DNA of 64,000 nt from JAJEAD01 sp964420925 (GTDB lineage: Bacteria; Pseudomonadota; Gammaproteobacteria; HK1): positions 1-64,000 of the forward strand of contig CAYQVB010000116.1 of assembly GCA_964420925.1 (NCBI GenBank). The letters run 5' to 3'. Each line of letters starts with the position of its first letter. Position 1 is the first letter of the stretch. Positions 1-8,890 of this stretch are shown here, piece by piece. A program made the position numbers and the translations under genes. The notes below the pieces were generated by a model. It saw only the letters and a list, made by a program, of their open reading frames with translations, did no database searches and was not told the DNA's origin.

Positions 1-471
1 ATCGAGGACATGGAGTCTCATCTCCCCCTGCGCATCGGTCGCTACGAACTGCGCGAGAACGTCTGCGGCGCCGGCGAGTGGCGCGGAGGGCTCGGCTCCA
101 TCCGCGAGTTCACCTACCTCGCCGACGGCGGGGCCTCGATCGAGGGCGAGGGCCATCGCTTCCCGCCCTGGGGATTCGACGGCGGCAATGAAGGCGTGCC
201 GGCCGGCCTGCAGCGCGTGGGCGCGGACGGAGCGGTCGAGGAGCTGCCGTCGAAGGTTCCCTACACCGAGGCCCGGGCCGGCGATCGCTTCGTGTGCGTC
301 GGCCCCGCCGGGGGCGGCTACGGGGACCCCTTGAAGCGAGACCCGGGCCGGGTCCTCGACGACGTTCTCGACGGGATCATCACCCGGGAGACGGCCGAGA
401 GTGACTACGGGGTGGTCATCAGCGACGCCAATGTCGTCGACGGTGAGGCGACCTCGGCCCGGCGAGGGTGA
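1..471 (+). CDS. Hydantoinase B / 5-oxoprolinase family protein, C-terminal part (partial)
   Basis: The reading frame is open from the first base and ends at a TGA at 469-471, so only the last ~156 residues of a larger protein are present. The segment has the signature of the hydantoinase B/N-methylhydantoinase B C-terminus: a RIGRYELRENVCGAGEWRGG-like strand, a GFDGGNEG turn, and the GPAGGGYGDPLKRDP stretch with VLDDVLDGIIT, ending in a 'YGVVI' strand. Members act in the cytoplasm with an HyuA-type subunit in ATP-dependent opening of hydantoins or 5-oxoproline. The partner would lie left of the window. It converges with the aldolase gene. Substrate cannot be told. Confidence 0.88.
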   Translation: MEDMESHLPLRIGRYELRENVCGAGEWRGGLGSIREFTYLADGGASIEGEGHRFPPWGFDGGNEGVPAGLQRVGADGAVEELPSKVPYTEARAGDRFVCVGPAGGGYGDPLKRDPGRVLDDVLDGIITRETAESDYGVVISDANVVDGEATSARRG

Positions 472-536
472 GCGTCAAGCGAGAAAACAACGTTGCGCAG
501 GTGGAGCGTTTGTGTGACGGATGAAGCGCGGTTCGC

Positions 537-1253
537 TCACGTATTCTCCGCGCTCATGCGCCGAGCGAAGGCCCGCGCCCCGGCACCGATGAAATCGTTG
601 GCGTGGGTGTAGAGGAATCGAACGCCCTTGGCCACATAGGGCGCAGCGTTCTCGGCGTCGGCCAGGATGCCGACATGGCGCCCGGCGGCGCGCCCGCGGG
701 CGATGATGTCGTCCATCACCTTCTGCACTTCGGGGTGGCGGAAGTCGCCGAGGTGGCCCATGCTCTTGGCGAGATCGACCGGACCAATAAAGTAGACGTC
801 GATTCCTTCGATCGCGAGGAATTCATCGAGCTCGGCGACGGCGAAGGCGCTCTCGATCTGCACCACTACGAACTTGCTCTCGGGGGCGGCAGGAAAGCAG
901 TAGCGCGCCCCCTCCACCACTCGGCGGGCATCCGCGGCGCGATCGAGACGGGGCGCCACCACGCCGTCCACCCCGCGCAGCAGGTAGCGCTCGAGCACCC
1001 AGTCCTGCGGATCGAAGACCCGCACCAGCGAGGCCATCCGGTGCAGCCGGGCGGCACGGGCCATGTTCTCCACCGATTCCACGTCAGGGCTCCCCTGCTC
1101 GCAGTCGATGAACACGGCGTCGATGGGCTGGCGGGCCAGCACCTCCACCAGGCTGGCGGACGGGTGGTCCGCGTTCACCACCACGAGCGGCTCGTCCCGA
1201 GCGAGCTTTTCCCGCAGCCGGACGGCCGGAGATTTCGGGTCGGCGGTCGGCAT
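537..1253 (-). CDS. HpcH/HpaI aldolase / citrate lyase family protein
   Basis: A 238-residue TIM-barrel aldolase of the HpcH/HpaI family, which performs metal-dependent retro-aldol cleavage or condensation of 2-keto-3-deoxy acids or malyl-type substrates. The sequence shows the barrel strand VVVNADHPSASLVEVL, the FIDCEQG strand, the metal-binding Glu in VVVQIES (about residue 134) and the Asp in YFIGPVDLAKSMG (about residue 160). Length is slightly below the usual 250-260. It reads divergently from the E1 alpha gene, sharing a ~285-bp upstream region, and converges with the hydantoinase gene. The physiological substrate is not evident. Confidence 0.85.
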   Translation of the reverse strand: MPTADPKSPAVRLREKLARDEPLVVVNADHPSASLVEVLARQPIDAVFIDCEQGSPDVESVENMARAARLHRMASLVRVFDPQDWVLERYLLRGVDGVVAPRLDRAADARRVVEGARYCFPAAPESKFVVVQIESAFAVAELDEFLAIEGIDVYFIGPVDLAKSMGHLGDFRHPEVQKVMDDIIARGRAAGRHVGILADAENAAPYVAKGVRFLYTHANDFIGAGARAFARRMSAENT

Positions 1254-1538
1254 CGAGAAGCTCCCTCACATTCAGCGGCGCACCCGCGATGCCGATCGAT
1301 TCTCCCATGTCTGGTCCGGGCCTGTCTGTTCTCCGCCTCCCTCCGAGCCCTCGGTTCCATTCACATGCGAGCATCACCGACCGCATGTTCAGGAAGAAGA
1401 GCAACCACGGCGTCCAGTCGGGTTCATTCGTTCCACCCGCTCACCGCCAATTGTCCATCCAATTACCTCCGATTCTGGCGTCCGTGCCTGCAACCAAGCG
1501 CCCGCTACAATGCTCCACCCTGCACCAGGGTGACGCGA

Positions 1539-2540
1539 ATGTCCGAGACGAGCGATGCGCTCGAGTGGTACCGGCGGATGCAGCGCCTGCGGCGCTTCGA
1601 GGCCCATGCCGCGGCGCTCGTCGAGAGCGGCGAGATCGTGGGCGCGGTGCACGAGTACAGCGGCGAGGAGGCGGTCGCAGTCGGGGTGTGCGCGGCCCTG
1701 CGTGACGACGACATCATCACCAGCACCCACCGGGGACACGGCCACATCCTCGCCAAGGGCGGAGAGCCCCCGCGCATGTTCGCGGAGCTCCTCGGGCGCG
1801 AGACCGGCTACAACCGCGGGCGCGGCGGCTCCATGCACATCGCGGACTTCTCGCTGGGGATCTACGGCGCGAACGGGATCGTGGGCGCGGGCGCCCCGAT
1901 GGCCTGCGGCGCCGCCCATGCGTTCAGGATTCGAAACGAGGCGCGGGTGGCGGTGCCCTTCTTCGGCGACGGGGCGATGAACCAGGGGGTGCTGCTCGAA
2001 TCCTTCAACCTCGCGGTGCTGCTCGCCCTGCCGGTGGTGTTCGTGTGCGAGAACAACGGGCTCGCGGTGACCTCCGCGTCCGAGGAGATGACGCCGGGCG
2101 GCATAGAGCCGCGTGCGGCCTCGTTCGGCCTTCCCTCCTGCTCGGTCGACGGGATGGACGTACGCGCGGTGCACACGGCGGCCACCGCGGCAGTGGAGCG
2201 CGCCCGGATCGGCGCGGGGCCGAGCTTCATCGAGTGCCGCACCGTACGCTACTCGGTGCACAACATCGCAGCCGGCGCGCCCCGCCGGGAGTCGCGCAGC
2301 GCCGCCTTCCTCGAAGCGGCGCGGACCCGCGACCCGATCGAGCGCCTCGCGGGAGAGCTGGACCGCGAGCGCCTCTGGGCGCAGGGCGAGCGCGTCGGGA
2401 TCGACGAGGAAATCGAGCAGGAGCTCGAGGCCGCGGTCGGAACTGCGCGCGCAGGTCCTCGACCGATTGCCGGCACGGCACTCGACTTCATGTATGCGTC
2501 GACCTACCCCGACTTCCCGGCCCGGGGGTGGGAGCCGTGA
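1539..2540 (+). CDS. ThDP-dependent dehydrogenase E1 component, alpha subunit (pyruvate/acetoin/2-oxoacid type)
   Basis: A 333-residue E1 alpha subunit of a 2-oxoacid or acetoin dehydrogenase complex, which decarboxylates the oxoacid on thiamine diphosphate. Visible motifs are GRGGSMHIAD, GANGIVGAGAPMACG, and the ThDP motif FFGDGAMNQG followed by ENN about 30 residues later. The ATG at 1539 was chosen because the protein then begins at the usual position (MSETSDALEWYRRM...). The frame is open far upstream but that extension is not protein-like. Its stop overlaps the GTG of the beta subunit gene, indicating translational coupling. No E2 or E3 gene follows, so the acyl acceptor partner must be encoded elsewhere. 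Confidence 0.92.
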   Translation: MSETSDALEWYRRMQRLRRFEAHAAALVESGEIVGAVHEYSGEEAVAVGVCAALRDDDIITSTHRGHGHILAKGGEPPRMFAELLGRETGYNRGRGGSMHIADFSLGIYGANGIVGAGAPMACGAAHAFRIRNEARVAVPFFGDGAMNQGVLLESFNLAVLLALPVVFVCENNGLAVTSASEEMTPGGIEPRAASFGLPSCSVDGMDVRAVHTAATAAVERARIGAGPSFIECRTVRYSVHNIAAGAPRRESRSAAFLEAARTRDPIERLAGELDRERLWAQGERVGIDEEIEQELEAAVGTARAGPRPIAGTALDFMYASTYPDFPARGWEP

Positions 2541-3544
2541 GAACGCTCGGCTACGTCGCGGCCCTGAACGAGGCCCTGCACGAGGCGATGGCGGAAGACG
2601 ACTCGGTTATCGTCCTCGGGGAGAACATCCGCAACGGGGTGCGGGCGGAGACCCGCGGCCTCGACGAGCGCTTCGACGCCGGCCGGGTGCTGGACATGCC
2701 GATCTCGGAAGCGGCGTTCACCGGCTTCGCGAACGGGGCGGCGATGGCGGGGCTGCGCCCGGTGGTGGAGTTCCAGGTCTCCTCGCTCATCTATCCCGCC
2801 TTCGACCAGATCGTGAACCAGGCTGCCAAGCTCCGGCTGATGCTCGGCGGTCAGGGGCGGATTCCGGTCACCTTCTTCCTGATGGGCGCCGGCGCGGGCG
2901 GCGGGCGTGCCGGGCAGCATTCCGACAATCCGTACCCCCTCCTGATGCACGCCGGGATCAAGACCCTGATGCCGGCCACTCCGGAGGACGCCAAGGGGAT
3001 GATGCTGGCGGCGATCTTCGAAGACGACCCGGTCGCCCTCGTGGCTCCCGCGGGCCTGCTCGGGGAGAGCGGCGAGGTGCCCGAAGAGTCCTGCCGGACC
3101 CCGCTCGCCCGAGGCGTGCGACGCCGGGAGGGGCACGATGTGACGGTGTGCGCGGTGGGCCACCTGGTGCCGGCCGCACTCGAGGTGGCCGAGCGACTCT
3201 CCGGCACCGGAATCGAGGTCGAGGTCTGGGACCCACGCTCCCTGCTCCCTTTCGACAAGGCGGGACTCTCCGCCTCGGTGGCGAAGACCGGCCGCCTCGT
3301 CATCGCCGACGACTCGGGGCGCACCTGCGGTTTCGCCGCCGAGGTCGCGGGCCTGGTGGCGGAGCGCTGTTTCCACGCCTTGAAGGCGCCGATCAAGCGG
3401 GTGACCCGGGCGGACGTCACCGTTGCCTACAGCACGCCGATCGAGGCGGCGGTCCTGCCCGACGGGGAGCAGATCGAAAACGCGGTGCGCGCGGTCATGG
3501 CATCCGCCCCGGCCGCGGAGAATACCGCCGCAAGCAACCCATGA
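2537..3544 (+). CDS. ThDP-dependent dehydrogenase E1 component, beta subunit
   Basis: A 335-residue transketolase-like beta subunit pairing with the upstream alpha subunit. It starts with GTG at 2537, giving a GTGA overlap with the alpha stop. Recognisable parts are VRTLGYVAALNEAL, the GENI loop, the PISEAAFTGFANGAAMAGLRP core motif, FDQIVNQAAKLRLM, and the C-terminal transketolase domain (VTVCAVGHLVPAAL...VEVWDPRSLLPFD). The family gives ThDP-binding residues at the alpha/beta interface. The stop overlaps an ATG at 3541, but the better start for the next gene is 3555. Substrate (pyruvate, acetoin or branched oxoacid) is not decided by sequence alone. Confidence 0.92.
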   Translation: MRTLGYVAALNEALHEAMAEDDSVIVLGENIRNGVRAETRGLDERFDAGRVLDMPISEAAFTGFANGAAMAGLRPVVEFQVSSLIYPAFDQIVNQAAKLRLMLGGQGRIPVTFFLMGAGAGGGRAGQHSDNPYPLLMHAGIKTLMPATPEDAKGMMLAAIFEDDPVALVAPAGLLGESGEVPEESCRTPLARGVRRREGHDVTVCAVGHLVPAALEVAERLSGTGIEVEVWDPRSLLPFDKAGLSASVAKTGRLVIADDSGRTCGFAAEVAGLVAERCFHALKAPIKRVTRADVTVAYSTPIEAAVLPDGEQIENAVRAVMASAPAAENTAASNP

Positions 3545-3554
3545 GGAGAAGAAC

Positions 3555-4412
3555 ATGAAACGCGCCATCGGCCGCACCGGCATCAGCGTCCACCCGATCG
3601 GCTACGGGGCCTGGCCGCTGTCCAACGTGAACCGGCCCTCGGAAGAGCAGGCGCTCGAAGTGATCGCCCGCGCGGTGGAAGCGGGCGTGGACCTCATCGA
3701 CACCGCCGACGCCTATTGCCTCGACGAGCACGACTTCGGCCACAACGAGCGGCTGATTCGCAAGGCGCTGGACGCCATCGGAGACCGCGGCGAGGTAACG
3801 GTGGCGACCAAGGTGGGAAGCCTCCGGCCGAATGGTGCCTGGACGAGATGCGGGAGGCCCGAGCACATCAAGAACGCCTGCGAAGACAGTCTCCAGCGGC
3901 TCGGGGTGGAAACCATCACCCTCTATCAACTGCACGCCCCGGACGAGAACGTGCCCATCGAGGACAGCGTCGGCGCGATGCGGGACCTGCAGGAAGCGGG
4001 GAAGGTCGCGCACCTCGGCATGTCGAACTTCGACCTCGACCAGCTCGAGCGGGCGCAACGGGAGGCCCGGATCGAGAGCCTCCAGAACCAGTGCAATCCT
4101 TGGGTGCGCGGAGACGTGGACAGCGGCCTCGTCGCGCGCTGCCGCGAGATGGACGTGACCTACATCGCCTGGTATCCGGTCGGCGGAGAGATCGGACACC
4201 GGGCCTGCGCGTCGCATCCGGTGCTCGAGGCCCTCTCGGGCAAGTACGGCGCGAGCCCCTACCAGCTCCTGCTCGCCTGGCTGCTCGGACTCGGCGACCA
4301 CGTACTGCCGATTCCGGGCGCGACGAGGGCGACGAGCATCCAGGACAGCGCCAGGGCGGCGGATCTGGAAGTGGAGCCTGCGGACCTCGAGGCGATCGGC
4401 GCCCTCGCCTGA
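3555..4412 (+). CDS. Aldo/keto reductase
   Basis: A 285-residue NAD(P)H-dependent aldo/keto reductase with a TIM-barrel fold. The catalytic tetrad is visible: Asp and Tyr in DTADAY, Lys in VTVATKVGS, and His in TLYQLHAPD. C-terminal cofactor loop elements are present (LPIPGATRATSIQDSARA). Start ATG 3555 is preceded by GAGGAGAAG at 3543-3551. It lies 10 bp after the E1 beta stop and is probably in the same operon, so it may reduce or oxidise a carbonyl product of that pathway; this is inference only. Confidence 0.9.
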   Translation: MKRAIGRTGISVHPIGYGAWPLSNVNRPSEEQALEVIARAVEAGVDLIDTADAYCLDEHDFGHNERLIRKALDAIGDRGEVTVATKVGSLRPNGAWTRCGRPEHIKNACEDSLQRLGVETITLYQLHAPDENVPIEDSVGAMRDLQEAGKVAHLGMSNFDLDQLERAQREARIESLQNQCNPWVRGDVDSGLVARCREMDVTYIAWYPVGGEIGHRACASHPVLEALSGKYGASPYQLLLAWLLGLGDHVLPIPGATRATSIQDSARAADLEVEPADLEAIGALA

Positions 4413-4587
4413 GCGACGGACGGTGCGGCAGGGGCCGAGGCCTGGAGGTGATGCCCGGGCGTGGCCCCGCCAATGCGTGCTCAGGGTCCCTTGCAGCAGG
4501 GAAAGGGGTTCCCCCCAATGCTTCAGCTTGCCACGCTCGGCTTCAACGGCATGGTTGAGGTATCTCGACTCCCTGTCCCAGGTCGCT

Positions 4588-5988
4588 TCAAGACTCCGGC
4601 CGGTCCGGAGTCGCGGCGCTCGAGCCTCCGAGGCAACGGGAGATCCTTTCACGAACCTTCGCCAGCACCGCGTCGGGCGGGCGGGCCCGTGTCCAGTCGG
4701 GGCGATCGGCGGCGTGGGTGGTGGCGTCGATTCCGAGCTTGCCGACGACGCCCTCCTTCTCCAGCGGCTCGGCTCGGTCCGCCTGAACTCGGGGCACGAC
4801 GATCAGGTCGCGTTCGGGCCGCATGCGGGTCGCCACCGCATGTTCCACGGCCGCAGGGTCCCACGGATCGACGTCGCCGTCGACCACCGTGACCTGTTTC
4901 ACGAGGCTGACTGCGGCCCAGACGGCGAAGATCGCCCGGCGAGCCGCTCCCTCGCGGGCGCCGTCGAGACTCACCACGGCATGTAGCCGGCCCGCGCCAC
5001 CCGCCGTCACCGCCACCTCGCGCACCGACGGCAGTGACCGATGCAGTGTTTGCCGGAGCCCCGCCGCAATCGCCTCCGCACCGAGCAGAATGTGCTCGCC
5101 CGCATAACCCGGAAGCACGCACTGAAAGACGGCGTCCCTGCGCCGGGTCATGTGCGTGAAGGTGACGACGTAACCCGCGCCGTAACGCTCGTACATGCCG
5201 TGAAACTCGCTGACCGGACCTTCCTCGACCGTCTCGCCGGGATCGAGCACGCCTTCCAGCACGATCTCGCAGTGCGCCGGCACGGCAAGGTCGACGCCCC
5301 GGCACGGCACCACCTCGAGCGGCTCATCGAGCAGGGCACCGGCGACTTCGAGCTCATCGTCTCCAAGCCCCAGGTAGAAGCAGGCCGCCAGCATGAGCGC
5401 GGGATGATTGCCCAGCGTCACGGCGATCTCCAGACGCTCGCCGCGCGCCTGTGCGGCGCGCGCCAGGGCGGCGAGATGGTGGTTCGGTGCAATGCCGATG
5501 AGCGCGCGGTTCGCACCGAGGGGCTTCAGTCGTGCAATCGAAAGGTTTCCGTGCCCCGTGACGGGGTCCCTGGCAACGATCGCCCCTGCGCTTATGTAGG
5601 GACCCGTCTCATGCTCGAAGAAGGTCGGGACCGGCAGGGCGGCCAGATCGGGATCGGGAACCACAACCTCCTGGCACGGTGCGGGGCCGACAACGACCCG
5701 CGGCGCGAGCGGGCTGCGCACCGCATCGACGAGCCGGTCCTGCAAGCGATCCGTCTCGACGCCCAGCGCCCGCGCCGCCTGCGCCCGAGTCGTCAGGTGA
5801 TTGCCGGTCACCGCCATGGCGTGCCCGGCGACGTCCTCGAACTCCACCGGGCCCCGTCCATCGAGAAGCGACAGCCACGCCGCAATCTCGTGGACCGGAT
5901 CGACTCTCTCCGCGATTCGGATCAGCGCGCCGGCCTCGTCCGCCTCGGCAAGGAAGGCGCGCATGGACTGCCGATGGTAGTTCGTCAT
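4588..5988 (-). CDS. UbiD-family (prenylated-FMN-dependent) decarboxylase
   Basis: A 466-residue member of the UbiD/Fdc family, which uses prenylated FMN made by a UbiX-type enzyme to decarboxylate (or carboxylate) aromatic and alpha,beta-unsaturated acids. Family landmarks are the N-terminal MRAFL...GALIRI strand, the NLSIARLKPLG segment with the conserved Arg, LGNHPALMLAA, the PCRGVDLAVPAHCEIVLEG block and the acidic EGPVSEFHGMYERYG active-site loop with its Glu residues. The start ATG overlaps the stop of the upstream lyase-like gene (ATGA), so both are one translational unit. Inference: the pair handles an aromatic or cinnamate-like acid. No ubiX is visible in the window. Confidence 0.88.
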   Translation of the reverse strand: MTNYHRQSMRAFLAEADEAGALIRIAERVDPVHEIAAWLSLLDGRGPVEFEDVAGHAMAVTGNHLTTRAQAARALGVETDRLQDRLVDAVRSPLAPRVVVGPAPCQEVVVPDPDLAALPVPTFFEHETGPYISAGAIVARDPVTGHGNLSIARLKPLGANRALIGIAPNHHLAALARAAQARGERLEIAVTLGNHPALMLAACFYLGLGDDELEVAGALLDEPLEVVPCRGVDLAVPAHCEIVLEGVLDPGETVEEGPVSEFHGMYERYGAGYVVTFTHMTRRRDAVFQCVLPGYAGEHILLGAEAIAAGLRQTLHRSLPSVREVAVTAGGAGRLHAVVSLDGAREGAARRAIFAVWAAVSLVKQVTVVDGDVDPWDPAAVEHAVATRMRPERDLIVVPRVQADRAEPLEKEGVVGKLGIDATTHAADRPDWTRARPPDAVLAKVRERISRCLGGSSAATPDRPES

Positions 5989-7469
5989 GTGGCGACCCCT
6001 CCTCCGACGTGGTCGTCGGCAAAGGTGCGCGCCGTCAGATCACCCGCGAGGCGCTGCATCTCGGGGCCCAGCACCCTGTCAGCGTGCACCGGCGGCACGC
6101 GGCTGCGCACCAGAGACAGGAGTTCGGCGAGCCGACCCGGCATCCGCTCCCGGTTCAGGACATGGAGCGCCTGCGAGGCGGCGACGGCCAGGACGGCAAG
6201 CGCCGAATCGAGCGACCGACCCGCCGCCATGCACTTGGACCAGGCGAGAAACGCGGGCGTGCTCACATCGTCCTGTCCGAACACGCTCGCGTCTGCGGCC
6301 GGAATGAAGGTCCGGGTGGCGGCCGCGCGCGCCTCTTCGAGGAAGCCCGCAATCGCCATCGGCAGGTATCCGACGGCGCCGTGACCGTCGGTCTCGCCGG
6401 CGCCGCGTCCCGCGAGCAGGAAGTCGGGCAACCCGGACACGCGCCCGTTCATCAAACCGGCGCACAAACGAAGGGCTATCAGGCACAGGTCCGCCCAAGC
6501 GCCGGCAATGCCGTCGATGGCCGGCGCGGCGACCGCATTGTGATAGCCGCCGGTGCTCAGGCAGCGTCCGCGGGGGTGGGTTTCGTCGGGTGCGAGCCAG
6601 ACCGGATTGTGGGTCACCGCCGAAAGGCCGTGCGCCGCGAGCTCCCGCGCGAAGCCGGTCGCCGCATGAGCCTGCGCCAGCACGTGGGGCACGATGCGGT
6701 AGCTCACCGGCGCCTGATGGGGTCGCGATTCGCCACACTCGCCCCCGCCGTCGAGCAAGGCCGCCAGGCGCGCGAAGGCCCGCCGGTCGTGCTCGCCCCC
6801 GAGCAGCTCGCCCAGAAGCGTCTCGTAGTGCTCGAGCGGGGCGTTGAAGGCCACGATCGCCAGCGCCAGCACCTGCTCGGCCACCGCGATTCGCCGCTCG
6901 GCGGTCAGCGCCGCATCGGCGAGGACCGCGGCCGCGGCGGGAGATCCGTTGATCAGCGCACCGCGCTCTGCGGCTTGCAGCTCGATCCGCCGCGACAATT
7001 CGGCGAACAGGGTGTACAGGATCAGGATTTCGCCCGGTCCGCCCTGACCCTGTCTCGGTACGCGGGGAATGGGACCGCGGTTCAACATCCCGGCGAGCTC
7101 CTCGACCAGCCGAGGCGTCGCCATCCCGTGGCCGCCCAGCAGATTGGCGAAGCGCGCAAGGACCATGGCACGCGTGACGCGACGCGGGTAGGACTTGCCG
7201 AACGCCACCGCCGCGGCCAGCGGTTTCAGACGCGCAAGGCGCTGCCGATCTTCCTCGTCGAGGGCCCGGCCAACCATCTCGCCCTGACCCTGGGTTACGC
7301 CGTACACCGACGCATTCGGGTCTTCGTCGAGGTAGCGCATGAAGGCGGCGCGAGACGCCGCGACCCTGTGTAGCGCTGCGGCATCGACCGCCACTGCTTC
7401 ACCCTTCCAGGCCACGGCCAGCACCGCCTCGGGGGTGATGTCGAAGCGCGATGCCAGGACCACCGTCAT
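5985..7469 (-). CDS. Aromatic amino acid ammonia-lyase (HAL/PAL) fold protein lacking the MIO triad
   Basis: A 494-residue protein with the global pattern of histidine/phenylalanine ammonia-lyases: Tyr56 in a VYGVTQGQG loop (HAL YGxNTGFG), ALINGS (HAL LLNGT, Asn174), a QAPVSYR segment (HAL QDxYSxR), HNPV, LSTGGYHN (HAL SGGNFH), a QDDVS segment (HAL QEDxxS) and the C-terminal helices. The Ala-Ser-Gly that cyclises to the MIO cofactor is replaced: the HAL GSVGASGD segment reads GQGGPGEI here (residues 141-148). The HAL Tyr of QDxYS is Val255, and the segment after the MIO loop is shorter than in HAL. ATG at 7469 is chosen because the frame upstream is not protein-like. It is coupled to the UbiD gene by an ATGA overlap. 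It may be a pseudoenzyme, an MIO-independent lyase or an isomerase. Confidence 0.8.
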   Translation of the reverse strand: MTVVLASRFDITPEAVLAVAWKGEAVAVDAAALHRVAASRAAFMRYLDEDPNASVYGVTQGQGEMVGRALDEEDRQRLARLKPLAAAVAFGKSYPRRVTRAMVLARFANLLGGHGMATPRLVEELAGMLNRGPIPRVPRQGQGGPGEILILYTLFAELSRRIELQAAERGALINGSPAAAAVLADAALTAERRIAVAEQVLALAIVAFNAPLEHYETLLGELLGGEHDRRAFARLAALLDGGGECGESRPHQAPVSYRIVPHVLAQAHAATGFARELAAHGLSAVTHNPVWLAPDETHPRGRCLSTGGYHNAVAAPAIDGIAGAWADLCLIALRLCAGLMNGRVSGLPDFLLAGRGAGETDGHGAVGYLPMAIAGFLEEARAAATRTFIPAADASVFGQDDVSTPAFLAWSKCMAAGRSLDSALAVLAVAASQALHVLNRERMPGRLAELLSLVRSRVPPVHADRVLGPEMQRLAGDLTARTFADDHVGGGVAT

Positions 7470-7794
7470 GGCGCACTCCTCGCGCTGCGCTCGGATGGTC
7501 GTCGAACTGGCCCGGCGTCCGGCGGCATCCGCACCCGCCTCGCAGAAAGGCATCCCCGCCGCGTGGACGAGGATGGGCTCGAGTCCGGGATCGGGCGAGC
7601 ACTGCCTTCGAATTCGAGTGCATCGCCATTGTGCACGGGATGGCCTCTGGAGGGAGGGATGGAAGAACGAAGAAGTGCCGGTGCGCGACAGTCGAGATGG
7701 TAGCCGATGGCTCGGGAGCGTCGCCGGTTGCGATGGGGGCGAAATCTGCGACAGGCTATGCATAGCGCCGATACGGTGGTCGCAGGTGCGCCGG
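7470..7794. other. Divergent intergenic region
   Basis: This 325-bp gap separates the divergent lyase-like and dioxygenase genes and should carry both promoters. I see a perfect 12-bp palindrome GCTATGCATAGC at 7755-7766, about 29 bp before the dioxygenase ATG, which could be an operator. No convincing -35/-10 pair was found. Confidence 0.4.
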
Positions 7795-8832
7795 ATGAAG
7801 CAGGGGACAGACCCGAGTGGAAGCGGTCCCGTACCGATCGTCGACATCGCCCCGTTCACCACGGGTGAGATTCGCAGGAGGCGCGACATCGCGGACACGG
7901 TCCGTACCGCCTGCGAGGAAATCGGGTTCTTCGCAATCACCGGTCATGGCTTCCCCGAGGACCTGGTGACACGGATCTACGATGTCTCGCGCGCCTTCTT
8001 CGATCTTCCGGCGGAGGAGAAGAACGAGATTGGCGAGTCCGGTCCGGTCATGGGCGGGTTGATGCACTTCGGACTGGGCAGCGAGGCGCTCGCGGCAACG
8101 CTGGGGGGCGAAACGATCCCCGACCTCAAGGAGACCCTGGACTTCGGACCCGGCTTCTTTGGCGATCGGTGGCCGTTGCGCCCGCCGGACCTCGAGCCCG
8201 CCTGGCGTGCCTACTACGAAGCGATGTCGACGCTCGCGGCAACGCTGCGAAGCATCTTCGCCACCGCACTCGGACTCGGCCCCGACCACTTCGAGGAGAA
8301 GTTCCGGGGGCACCTCTCGTCATTGCGCGTGATCGACTACCCGGAGCAGTCGGCGCCGCCGGCGCCGGGGCAGCTCCGGGCCGGAGCGCATTCCGACTAT
8401 GGAGTGCTGACGATACTGCGCACCGAAGACGCGCCCGGAGGGCTGCAGGTACGAACGCGTGCCGGTCGATGGAGCGATGTGCCGCACCTCCCCGGCTCCT
8501 TCGTCGTCAACATCGGCGACGCGATGATGCGCTGGACCAACGACCACTGGGTCTCCACGCAGCACCGGGTTGTTAACCCACCGGCGGACCCCACAGAGTC
8601 TACCCGGCGGCAGTCGATCGCCTACTTTCACAACCTTCCGCGCGACACCGTGATCGAGTGCCTGCCACCGTTTCGCGAGACGGGCGTCCCGCCCAAGTAT
8701 CCGCCGATAACCTACGGCGAGTATGCCGAGCGTCGGTACCGCCAGGCGCACGGCGACGACAAGCAATTGAAGCTGGCCGGTGGGGAACCTCCGGCCAGCG
8801 GTCATGATAGCTCCAACGAAAGTGTGCCGTGA
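7795..8832 (+). CDS. 2-oxoglutarate/Fe(II) oxygenase, isopenicillin N synthase-like
   Basis: A 345-residue non-haem iron oxygenase. It has the N-terminal DIOX_N module (VPIVDIAPF, then EIGFFAITGHGFP) and a C-terminal double-stranded beta helix. Iron ligands are His199 and Asp201 (AHSDYGVLT) and His257 (STQHRV); the 2-oxoglutarate-binding Arg272-x-Ser274 follows. Family members hydroxylate, desaturate or cyclise small molecules. Start ATG 7795 fits the family N-terminus. It reads divergently from the lyase/UbiD pair, so a functional link is possible but unproven. Confidence 0.92.
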   Translation: MKQGTDPSGSGPVPIVDIAPFTTGEIRRRRDIADTVRTACEEIGFFAITGHGFPEDLVTRIYDVSRAFFDLPAEEKNEIGESGPVMGGLMHFGLGSEALAATLGGETIPDLKETLDFGPGFFGDRWPLRPPDLEPAWRAYYEAMSTLAATLRSIFATALGLGPDHFEEKFRGHLSSLRVIDYPEQSAPPAPGQLRAGAHSDYGVLTILRTEDAPGGLQVRTRAGRWSDVPHLPGSFVVNIGDAMMRWTNDHWVSTQHRVVNPPADPTESTRRQSIAYFHNLPRDTVIECLPPFRETGVPPKYPPITYGEYAERRYRQAHGDDKQLKLAGGEPPASGHDSSNESVP

Positions 8833-8890
8833 GGCGATCGACTTTGGGGATCCCTCGAATTCGGATCGAGTCGATGAATCGACCACCTTG

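Noticed and set aside
4413..4587. Terminator between the aldo/keto reductase and UbiD genes
   Set aside because: No stem followed by a T run was found.
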